From positions 1 through 6,948 of the forward strand of contig DWWR01000033.1 of assembly GCA_019119645.1 (NCBI GenBank): a DNA stretch of 6,948 bases, read 5' to 3'. This document shows, in pieces, positions 1 to 4,888 of this stretch. This stretch comes from Anaerobutyricum faecale. Lineage in GTDB: Bacteria; Bacillota; Clostridia; Lachnospirales; Lachnospiraceae. The position numbers and the translations under genes were made by a program. Below the pieces are notes generated by a model. The model was not told where the DNA came from. It did not search any database and saw only the letters and a list, made by a program, of their open reading frames with translations. Position 1 is the first letter of the stretch. Each line of letters begins with the position of its first letter.

Positions 1-14
1 ATTTGACTTGCCAT
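1..14 (-). CDS. 5' end of a gene cut by the window edge; possibly ribosomal protein S10
   Basis: An ATG at 14..12 on the minus strand is followed by codons for Ala, Ser and Gln and then AT-, which must encode Ile or Met. It is preceded by AAAAGGAGG (GGAGG at 26-30), 11 nt upstream of the ATG; the spacer includes seven U residues. A promoter and a folded leader lie upstream, so this is a genuine gene start. Only four complete codons are visible, so the product cannot be assigned. A start of M-A-S-Q-(I/M) would fit clostridial ribosomal protein S10 (rpsJ), whose operon in other bacteria has a long regulatory leader. That identity is inference and could be wrong. Confidence 0.5.
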
Positions 15-241
15 AAAAAAAGTCGCCTCCTTTTCGCACTTTTCATTCAGTACGACAAGCGGTGACTGTACACTCCTCCGTGTGTATCATACTTGATACC
101 ACACTGCGTCTCTACGCATCTGTAGATTGTAACTATTGTACAGTGACTTGTCGCCAGTATCTTTGACTTGACATTCGCTCCACGGAAAACCTGCATCGAG
201 TGCAGCAACCTCGCGCTTCATCGCTATCATGTCACACAACA
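15..241 (-). promoter_or_regulatory. Structured 5' leader RNA (possible cis-regulatory leader)
   Basis: This stretch lies between a predicted transcription start near 241 and the ATG at 14. It holds several helices in sequence order. Domain I pairs 229-234 with 169-174 (TGACAT/ATGTCA) and encloses a perfect 5-bp hairpin at 191-205 (CTGCA, loop, TGCAG). Domain II is a long interrupted stem: 147-153 pairs with 53-59 (7 bp) and 137-144 pairs with 65-72 (8 bp). It encloses two further hairpins, 80-104 (10 bp with one bulged C, loop TACT) and 105-118 (5 bp TGCGT/ACGCA, loop CTCT), so domain II forms a multibranched fold. The leader ends in the GGAGG site and a U7 run just before the start codon. 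Such leaders often bind a ribosomal protein or a small ligand. I do not recognise a known riboswitch class in it. Confidence 0.65.
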
Positions 242-247
242 AGTTTT

Positions 248-275
248 ATTATACACATATTTTACAGGAAATCAA
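248..275 (-). promoter_or_regulatory. Sigma-A promoter of the left-edge gene
   Basis: On the minus strand there is a -35 TTGATT (275..270), a 16-nt spacer and a perfect -10 TATAAT (253..248). Transcription would start near 241, giving a leader of about 227 nt before the ATG at 14. The surroundings are AT-rich. It lies just past the end of apbE and probably makes the left-edge gene a separate transcription unit. Confidence 0.75.
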
Positions 276-277
276 GC

Positions 278-331
278 ACTTTTTAAAAAAAGTTTAGCCA
301 TGCGACAGAAAGGGGTAAAAGAGGCGTCGCA
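278..331 (-). terminator. Possible rho-independent terminator after apbE (weak)
   Basis: Directly after the apbE stop codon, minus-strand TGCGAC and GTCGCA (331..326 and 306..301) form a perfect 6-bp stem with a 19-nt loop. A U7 run (291..285) follows, but 9 nt beyond the stem rather than directly after it. The U-run is itself inside a 7-bp inverted repeat, ACTTTTT/AAAAAGT (278-293). The large loop and the gap make termination uncertain. The strong promoter immediately downstream supports a transcript boundary here. Confidence 0.35.
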
Positions 332-334
332 AGG

Positions 335-1501
335 TTACTGTATCTGATACTCTTTGTTGAGAATCTCAAAGCTGTCGGCGATGCCGTCAGTTACGCTCAC
401 ATTTTTATCCTTGTCAATAAAAACGCCTTCCATGCCGTACTGCTCCAGAAGCTTCATGCCTTTTTCCCTGCCCAGCACAAAACAGGCGGTACACAGGCCG
501 TCGGACAGCAGACCGGCATCGTCTTTCCACTCTCCCTCATCCGGGCAGATCACCGTGACAGAGGAAAGACCGCTCTCTGACGGATATCCCGTAGCCGGAT
601 CAAGAATGTGATGATACCGCTTTCCGTCCTGGATAAAATACTTCTCATAATCGCCGGAAGTGGAAACGCAGACTGTGCCCGGGAGACTCAGAACTCCCAT
701 GTACTCGCCTTCCTCTTTCTCCGGGTCCTGAATGGCCACCTTCCAGTCGCTTCCATCCGGTTTACTGCCATAGGCGAGGATGCTGCCTCCCACGGCAACG
801 ACCGCTCCGGAAACCCCATCCTGTCCCTCCAGATAATCTCTCGTCACATCACAGGCAATCCCCTTTCCCACGGCCCCAAGATCCAGCGTACATCCCTGCG
901 CCATGGAAATAGTCTTATCTGTTTCTTCTATATTAATATATCCATATCCAACATGTTTTAACGCCTCATCGATATCCGCCTGCGCCGGCACCGATGGATT
1001 CTCTCCCTCTATGTTCCAAAGCCGGGTCAGATTACCGATGGTGGGATCAAAGGCCCCTCCGCTTTTTTTCGCCAAATCCAGAGAGACTTCTGTCCAGTGA
1101 TAAAAATCATCGCTCATGACAACACTCTCTCCCTCCCCGCATCGAGTATTGATCTGAGCTACCTCACTGTTTTCCTCTCTCCAGGAAAGCTGTCCGATTT
1201 CAATCTCCGACAACCGGTCAGCAATCTCCTTTGTGACATCCTCGCTGCCATAAATCGTCTCCTGCAGCACTGTGTCCATCACAAAATTTGTGGCAGTAAA
1301 TGTCTCTGCTTCCGTCTTTTCCTGTCCATCCGGCGAATTCCCGTCACTGCCGCCTCTCATCGCGCAGCCGGATAAGGACAGAACTAAAACTGCCGCCAGC
1401 GCCAGCGCTGTTGTCCGGATTCCTCTTCCCCGCAGCACGGCGCGCCGCACGCGGCGACTCTTATGGAAAATGTTTGGTTCGCCATGTTGTATGATTCTCA
1501 T
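335..1501 (-). CDS. apbE: FAD:protein FMN transferase, ApbE family lipoprotein
   Basis: The enzyme transfers FMN from FAD to a Thr or Ser of an exported flavoprotein, using Mg2+, on the outer face of the membrane. The 388-residue protein has a long basic N-terminus (RRVRR, then RGRGIR), a hydrophobic stretch at about 31-44 and a lipobox LSGC ending at Cys46, so it should be a membrane-anchored lipoprotein. ApbE landmarks follow in order: MDT (75-77), GGAFDPTIG (148-156), LDLGAVGKG (207-215), GDYEKYF (283-289), HHILDPATGYP (297-307) and SDGLCTACFVLG (333-344), whose Asp334 matches the metal-binding Asp of the family's D-A-L-S-T motif. The ATG at 1501 is chosen because AAAGGA lies 8 nt upstream. 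The frame stays open for 35 more codons to 1606, but those residues look unlike a signal peptide. It appears to be the last gene of the methyltransferase-Gx operon, although 643 bp separate it from the Gx gene. Its FMN acceptor is not in the window. Confidence 0.95.
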   Translation of the reverse strand: MRIIQHGEPNIFHKSRRVRRAVLRGRGIRTTALALAAVLVLSLSGCAMRGGSDGNSPDGQEKTEAETFTATNFVMDTVLQETIYGSEDVTKEIADRLSEIEIGQLSWREENSEVAQINTRCGEGESVVMSDDFYHWTEVSLDLAKKSGGAFDPTIGNLTRLWNIEGENPSVPAQADIDEALKHVGYGYINIEETDKTISMAQGCTLDLGAVGKGIACDVTRDYLEGQDGVSGAVVAVGGSILAYGSKPDGSDWKVAIQDPEKEEGEYMGVLSLPGTVCVSTSGDYEKYFIQDGKRYHHILDPATGYPSESGLSSVTVICPDEGEWKDDAGLLSDGLCTACFVLGREKGMKLLEQYGMEGVFIDKDKNVSVTDGIADSFEILNKEYQIQ

Positions 1502-1860
1502 AAAACAATTCCTTTCTTTATAAATTGGGATTTGTAAATCTCTTTGCAGCCCACAGAAGGCTGCTTTACCGAAGACAAGGCATTGACAAAAGTTCTCCTC
1601 CTCCACTTCGGCAGACTGGTACTTGGCTGCATTTCGTCAATATAAATCAGACGCCTGCGCTCACAGTCGTCGTCAAACCATATCAATACCTCGTCTTCTC
1701 CCAATGCAGTCTGCGTGTATAGAGATTTACAAAGAATCCTGGCTACCCTGGCGAAACAACAGATTGTGGCAGTTTTTGACTGTGGTCTATCGATGATAAT
1801 AAAAATACCTGATTCAAACCGACAGAAGCGCTGCCTGTGCAGCTTGCTCTGCTGGTTCAT
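1498..1860 (-). CDS. Unidentified small ORF whose stop overlaps the apbE start (doubtful)
   Basis: This is a 120-codon open frame that I do not recognise. Its stop TGA (1500..1498) overlaps the apbE ATG in a 4-nt ATGA arrangement, which is typical of translationally coupled genes. The part around residues 66-90 (EDEVLIWFDDD, then RRRLIYIDEMQP) looks protein-like. Against a real gene: the ATG at 1860 has no ribosome binding site, the composition is rich in Cys and Arg, there is no recognisable domain, and the region carries a 13-bp inverted repeat and hairpins that suggest structured DNA or RNA. It does not resemble the NusG-domain-II protein (EetA) that often accompanies the neighbouring membrane protein. 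It may be a gene remnant or chance. Confidence 0.25.
   Translation of the reverse strand: MNQQSKLHRQRFCRFESGIFIIIDRPQSKTATICCFARVARILCKSLYTQTALGEDEVLIWFDDDCERRRLIYIDEMQPSTSLPKWRRRTFVNALSSVKQPSVGCKEIYKSQFIKKGIVL
1531..1733. repeat. 13-bp perfect inverted repeat pair
   Basis: TTTGTAAATCTCT at 1531-1543 is exactly complementary to AGAGATTTACAAA at 1721-1733, giving arms about 200 bp apart. Next to the left arm is a perfect 6-bp hairpin, GCAGCC-CACAGAA-GGCTGC (1546-1564). Further possible pairs lie between the arms: ATTGAC near 1583 with GTCAAT near 1636, and GCAGACTG near 1604 with CAGTCTGC near 1707. The outer bases GGAT are also shared between the arms with a short offset. Confidence 0.6.
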
Positions 1861-1997
1861 GCCCGACAGACGCGACCGTAAATTTTGGTATCCACTGATT
1901 CATCTGTAGCCATAACCTGCTGTTTTGTCAGCGTAGCACAGGATTTTTTAAGGTGGCACATAGGCTTTTCAACAGGCAGATGACGTTTTGGACACAT
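1857..1997 (-). CDS. Very short unidentified ORF overlapping the palindrome (doubtful)
   Basis: A 46-codon frame runs from ATG 1997 to a TGA at 1859..1857 and begins MCPKRH. The frame is open farther upstream to a TAA near 2045. Its stop overlaps the next ATG (1860) as ATGA, the same arrangement that links the following ORF to apbE. No ribosome binding site precedes ATG 1997, and half of the frame lies in one arm of the long palindrome. An internal ATG at 1913 is also possible. Downstream of the TGA this frame stays open to a TAG near 1745, so a longer decayed gene interrupted by TGA is another reading. I assign no function. Confidence 0.12.
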   Translation of the reverse strand: MCPKRHLPVEKPMCHLKKSCATLTKQQVMATDESVDTKIYGRVCRA

Positions 1998-2154
1998 ACG
2001 GCTTTCGACCGCGAGCTGTGAGGGAGGACTGATATAATCATTTTACAATGAATACCCCTGGTCAGTCCGACTGAGGGCCGAGCCGGGCGAATCCGTATGT
2101 GCCCTTGCGTCATTGTCTGTTTAATCGAAAAACTGTTGCCACCTTTACAAATCC
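1941..2154. repeat. Long nested imperfect palindrome (about 214 bp)
   Basis: The two halves are complementary in ordered blocks from outside to inside: GGATTT (1941-1946 with 2149-2154), AAGGTGGCA (1950-1958 with 2137-2145), ATGACG (1980-1985 with 2108-2113), CACATACGG (1993-2001 with 2093-2101), TTCG (2004-2007 with 2088-2091), GGACTGA (2026-2032 with 2062-2068) and TCATT/AATGA (2038-2042 with 2047-2051) around a TTAC loop. Blocks that line up in register over almost 100 bp per arm are not expected by chance. The right arm starts at the stop codon of the Gx gene and its outermost bases lie in that gene's last codons. As RNA it would be one long hairpin in the operon transcript. As DNA it resembles a palindromic or MITE-like repeat. 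Confidence 0.8.
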
Positions 2155-2654
2155 GCCGCCCGGATCACCGGTGCCAGCCGCCTCATGAGCAGGCCGCTCA
2201 GGATTCCGATGACAATCCCGGCGATCAGACCGGACAAAATCAGAACCGGAAGGTAATAGACCAGCGCGCCGGTCTCCAGCACCAGAATCGCCACCAGAAT
2301 CTGTCCCACGTTGTGAAAAACGCCGCCTGCCACGCTGACGCTGATGCAGGAAAACTGTTTTGTACTTTTTAAAGCCGTCATGACCAGAATGCTCAGTACC
2401 GCTCCTGCCGCACTGTATACAATGGAAAATCCTGTGCCGAACAAAATTCCTGCCAGCAGAATCCGAATGGCAGTGATGCCTGCCGCTGCACGGATTCCCA
2501 CGGTATAAAGAAGCACCATGGTCACAATATTGGCGAGTCCCAGCTTAACCCCCGGCACTCCCAGGTTAATGGGCAGCAGCTGTTCCACATAACCCGCTAC
2601 CAGAGCCAGAGCCAGGAACATCCCATAAAATGCCGTTCTTTTGCCTTTTTTCAT
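2145..2654 (-). CDS. Gx transporter family / EetB-like integral membrane protein
   Basis: The 169-residue, very hydrophobic protein has about five or six membrane segments (roughly 8-27, 36-56, 58-78, 80-97, 107-126 and 132-157). GVPGVKLGLANIVTM (32-46) and GVFHNVGQ (111-118) are hallmarks of the family long annotated as heptaprenyl diphosphate synthase component I. It is now described as a Gx or ECF-S-like membrane protein and includes EetB of the Listeria extracellular electron transfer locus. Its substrate is not established; quinone- or flavin-related electron-transfer roles are proposed from context. The ATG at 2654 has GGTGA upstream. The gene starts 36 nt after the methyltransferase stop with no terminator, so the two are probably co-transcribed. 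Its stop codon is the first base block of the long palindrome. A neighbouring ApbE fits a flavin-linked role, but the usual EetA partner is absent. Confidence 0.88.
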   Translation of the reverse strand: MKKGKRTAFYGMFLALALVAGYVEQLLPINLGVPGVKLGLANIVTMVLLYTVGIRAAAGITAIRILLAGILFGTGFSIVYSAAGAVLSILVMTALKSTKQFSCISVSVAGGVFHNVGQILVAILVLETGALVYYLPVLILSGLIAGIVIGILSGLLMRRLAPVIRAADL

Positions 2655-2690
2655 GAAATCACCTTTCCACGCTGCATCTGCGTTGTTTCT

Positions 2691-3554
2691 CTATCTGCTC
2701 TCCCATCTTCCGGAGGCGCCGCACGGGAGTACCAGTCCGCTGGCGCTGACCGGCAGACCGATCTCTTCCGCTTCCACCACGCCGCCGTGCTTTTGGGCCA
2801 CAGCACTGCCAAGCATATAGGACAGCACTGCCGGCTGCAGGCCGGTGGTATAGGAGTTGATCAGGAAAAAGAGCGGATCTTCCGACAGAAGTTTCTCACA
2901 AAGACGAACCAGAGGATATATTTTCTCTTCTATCTTCCACACTTCCCCCTTTGGCCCCCTGCCATAGGACGGTGGATCCATAATGATACCATCATAGTGA
3001 TTGCCCCGGCGGATCTCCCGTTCCACGAACTTCACGCAGTCATCCACCAGCCAGCGGACCGGCGCCTCTGATAAACCGCTGGCCGCCGCATTTTCTTTCG
3101 CCCAGGTAACCATTCCTTTGGATGCATCCACGTGGGTGACCGCAGCGCCGGCTGCCGCCGCCGCCAGAGTCGCTCCGCCTGTATAGGCAAAGAGATTTAA
3201 CACTTTCACCGGCCGTCCTGCCCGGCGGATTTTTTCCGAAAACCAGTCCCAGTTTACCGCCTGCTCCGGAAACAGTCCTGTATGTTTGAAACTAAACGGT
3301 TTCAGATGGAAGGTAAGATTTTTATAATGAAGATCCCACTGTTCTGGCAGATCAAAAAACTCCCACTGACCGCCGCCCTTTTTACTTCTGTGATAATGGG
3401 CGTTGAGATGACGCCAGCGTCTGTCTTTTTTCTCTGTATCCCAAATAACCTGCGGATCGGGACGCAGCAAGATATATTTTCCCCAGCGTTCCAGTTTTTC
3501 TCCTACACTGCAATCAATGACTTCATATTCTTTCCAATTATTTGCTATCCACAT
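2691..3554 (-). CDS. Class I SAM-dependent methyltransferase (COG1092-like, probable rRNA methyltransferase)
   Basis: The 287-residue cytoplasmic protein has a Rossmann-fold methyltransferase core. SAM-binding motif I is NLFAYTGG (120-127), followed by VDAS (142-145) for the ribose-binding acidic position and VDDC (170-173). The catalytic-type motif is MDPPSYGRGPKGEVW (192-206). The DPPSYG motif is typical of enzymes that methylate a base in nucleic acid, and this subgroup (Methyltrans_SAM, COG1092) includes 23S rRNA cytosine methyltransferases such as RlmI. It lacks the N-terminal PUA domain of full-length RlmI, which is about 400 residues, so the exact target cannot be given. The start at ATG 3554 has AAGGA about 10 nt upstream. 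A good promoter lies about 35 nt further out, and the gene heads the operon containing the Gx protein and apbE. Confidence 0.88.
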   Translation of the reverse strand: MWIANNWKEYEVIDCSVGEKLERWGKYILLRPDPQVIWDTEKKDRRWRHLNAHYHRSKKGGGQWEFFDLPEQWDLHYKNLTFHLKPFSFKHTGLFPEQAVNWDWFSEKIRRAGRPVKVLNLFAYTGGATLAAAAAGAAVTHVDASKGMVTWAKENAAASGLSEAPVRWLVDDCVKFVEREIRRGNHYDGIIMDPPSYGRGPKGEVWKIEEKIYPLVRLCEKLLSEDPLFFLINSYTTGLQPAVLSYMLGSAVAQKHGGVVEAEEIGLPVSASGLVLPCGASGRWESR

Positions 3555-3587
3555 AATATTTCAATCCTTTTTCTGTTTTTTAGGCTA

Positions 3588-3616
3588 ATCATATCACAGG
3601 ATGATTGGAGTGACAA
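3588..3616 (-). promoter_or_regulatory. Sigma-A promoter for the methyltransferase-Gx-apbE operon
   Basis: On the minus strand there is a -35 TTGTCA (3616..3611), a spacer of exactly 17 nt and a -10 TATGAT (3593..3588). It would start transcription near 3581, about 27 nt before the methyltransferase ATG. The nonamer CTGTGATAT overlaps its -10 element (3599..3591) and recurs next to the degV promoter. Confidence 0.75.
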
Positions 3617-3663
3617 GAATCCCCTCCGGGAAGCATTGTAGATTTTTTCTCAAAATGACCGGT

Positions 3664-3747
3664 TTTTTCGTAAATCGGCCTGCCGAACAGTACAGTTTTT
3701 CGTAAAAACTTGTTATATCACAGAGGCTTCGTGGTATTTTCCGTAAA
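3664..3747. repeat. Three copies of TTTTYCGTAAA with a short palindrome
   Basis: TTTTTCGTAAA occurs at 3664-3674 and 3696-3706, and TTTTCCGTAAA at 3737-3747, spaced 32 and 41 bp apart. The middle copy is centred in a perfect 7-bp inverted repeat, AGTTTTT-CGT-AAAAACT (3694-3710). The cluster lies between the degV terminator and the methyltransferase promoter. It could be a set of regulator-binding sites or decayed terminator sequence. Confidence 0.45.
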
Positions 3748-3789
3748 GAAAAACTGCGCCACAGAAATCTTGTAACTCCTGCAGCGCAG
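3748..3789 (-). terminator. Rho-independent terminator of the DegV gene
   Basis: In the minus direction an 11-bp stem with two G-U pairs (CTGCGCTGCAG at 3789..3779 with CTGTGGCGCAG at 3764..3754) has a 14-nt loop and is followed at once by TTTTTC (3753..3748). It begins 36 nt after the DegV stop codon. The GC-rich base of the stem and the adjoining U-run are the classic form. Confidence 0.82.
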
Positions 3790-3824
3790 CGCTATGAGAA
3801 AATGGACAATCCAAATCTTCTATA

Positions 3825-4724
3825 TTATAGATAGTGTTCATATTGTTTTATAATTCCAATACCGATGGCATGCGGTCCGGTGTGAACGGCGATGGTGGCG
3901 CCAATCTGAATACAGCTGACATCCTTTCCATTGACGGCGGACCGGACATCCTGACATACCTTGTCATAAAATTCCCTGCCTTCTTCCATGTCATATCCGT
4001 ATCCGACAGCGAAACTGTAATCCTCCATGGATTCTCCGTTATCTTTAAAATATCCTTTCATCAGACTGATAGTCTTCAACACAGTCTTTTTCCGGCTCCG
4101 CCCAATCCCCGAAGCTTCAATATCTCCATTCACCAGGGTGATAAGAGGTTTTAATGACAGGGCGCTGGTGGCCAGTCCCGCCAGTTTGCCGATTCTTCCT
4201 CCGTGTTTTAGATAATCCACGCTTCCCACGGTGAAGAAAATACGGTTAGTCTTTTTCATCTCCTCCAGAATCCGGACACAGGTATCATATGGGACACCAT
4301 CCATGCGCATCCGTCCCGCCTCAATAACCATCAGTCCCTGAGACACCGTTGCCGCCTCTGAATTGACCACCGTAATCTTCGCCTCCGGATGTTCTTCACA
4401 AACGATGTCTCTGGCGTTGCAGGCACTGTTGTAAGAACCACTCAGCGAAGGAGTGAAACAAATGCATATAACCGGCATATTTTCTTTGACATACGGCATA
4501 AACGCATCGATATAATTCTGCACCGACGGCAGCGACGTTTTGGGATACACATCAGGATTATCCACCATTCTCTTATAAACTTCCCGGATTCCAATTTCCT
4601 CTATTTCTTTATAATACGTTTCATCATCGAAAGAAATGTAAAACGGTATAACATGCAGCTGATATTTTTCGATCACATCTTTTCCCAGATCACAGCATCC
4701 GTCACTGATAATTTTATAATCCAT
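3825..4724 (-). CDS. DegV family fatty-acid-binding protein (FakB-like)
   Basis: DegV proteins are cytosolic lipid carriers. In the characterised FakA/FakB system they present a fatty acid to the kinase FakA for phosphorylation and entry into phospholipid synthesis. The protein is 299 residues, the usual length. Motifs in order are ISDGCCDL (6-13), the ligand-contacting TSLPS (63-67), SGSYNSA (95-101), KHGGRIG (173-179), KPLI (192-195) and the C-terminal IGATIAVHTGPHAIG (274-288), where most relatives have GPG rather than GPH. The ATG at 4724 is chosen because AGAGGAG ends 6 nt before it. The frame remains open for 17 more codons to 4775, but without a comparable ribosome binding site. The gene has its own promoter and a good terminator. 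The partner kinase is not in the window, and the bound fatty acid cannot be told from sequence. Confidence 0.95.
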   Translation of the reverse strand: MDYKIISDGCCDLGKDVIEKYQLHVIPFYISFDDETYYKEIEEIGIREVYKRMVDNPDVYPKTSLPSVQNYIDAFMPYVKENMPVICICFTPSLSGSYNSACNARDIVCEEHPEAKITVVNSEAATVSQGLMVIEAGRMRMDGVPYDTCVRILEEMKKTNRIFFTVGSVDYLKHGGRIGKLAGLATSALSLKPLITLVNGDIEASGIGRSRKKTVLKTISLMKGYFKDNGESMEDYSFAVGYGYDMEEGREFYDKVCQDVRSAVNGKDVSCIQIGATIAVHTGPHAIGIGIIKQYEHYL

Positions 4725-4844
4725 AGTGTTCTCCTCTTTTACTCTACAATATATTTTATCCGCAAAATGATCCACTCATTCTGCTCTCCGGGCTGTGCCC
4801 GTATTCTTGTTTTGTATTCTATATAATGTAGTTTTTGTTTCTAT

Positions 4845-4873
4845 ATTTTAATATTATCAGTACCGTTTGTCAA
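4845..4873 (-). promoter_or_regulatory. Sigma-A promoter of the DegV gene
   Basis: On the minus strand there is a perfect -35 TTGACA (4873..4868), a 17-nt spacer and a -10 TAAAAT (4850..4845). It begins 16 nt after the L,D-transpeptidase stop. The 5' untranslated region would be about 114 nt and contains a short hairpin CGGGC-ACA-GCCCG (about 4790-4802). CTGTGATAT (4881..4873) abuts the -35. No terminator is visible between the two genes, so read-through from the L,D-transpeptidase gene is also possible. Confidence 0.8.
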
Positions 4874-4888
4874 TATCACAGTACGACT

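Larger units (their letters stand above)
1502..2144. other. 643-bp interval inside the operon with no recognisable gene; possible inserted element
   Basis: This stretch separates the Gx membrane-protein gene from apbE, although the genes point the same way and no terminator with a U-tract or convincing new promoter is seen between them. It holds the 1941-2154 palindrome, a 13-bp inverted repeat (1531-1543 and 1721-1733), a perfect hairpin GCAGCC/GGCTGC (1546-1564) and two weak chained ORFs (1857-1997 and 1498-1860). The 11-mer GGATTTGTAAA occurs near both ends in inverted orientation (1528-1538 on plus, 2154-2144 on minus). Together these suggest a roughly 627-bp inserted or repeated element at 1528-2154, or a large structured RNA. 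No transposase motif is visible. Confidence 0.45.

Noticed and set aside
354..1523. Several plus-strand ORFs of 64-117 codons opposite apbE
   Set aside because: They are antisense shadows of a gene with clear ApbE motifs and have no domain of their own.
1502..1606. Longer apbE starting at 1606
   Set aside because: The extra 35 residues do not belong to a lipoprotein signal and no good ribosome binding site precedes them; ATG 1501 has one.
1928..2113. 61-codon minus-strand ORF across the palindrome
   Set aside because: It reads through both arms of the palindrome, has no ribosome binding site and no recognisable features.
1525..2372. Plus-strand ORFs in and beside the apbE-Gx interval
   Set aside because: No ribosome binding sites or recognisable domains. 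The one reaching 2372 is largely antisense to the Gx gene, and the others cover the repeat-rich interval.
4725..4775. Longer DegV starting at 4775
   Set aside because: The strong AGAGGAG site lies inside the extension and points to ATG 4724, where the DegV fold normally begins.
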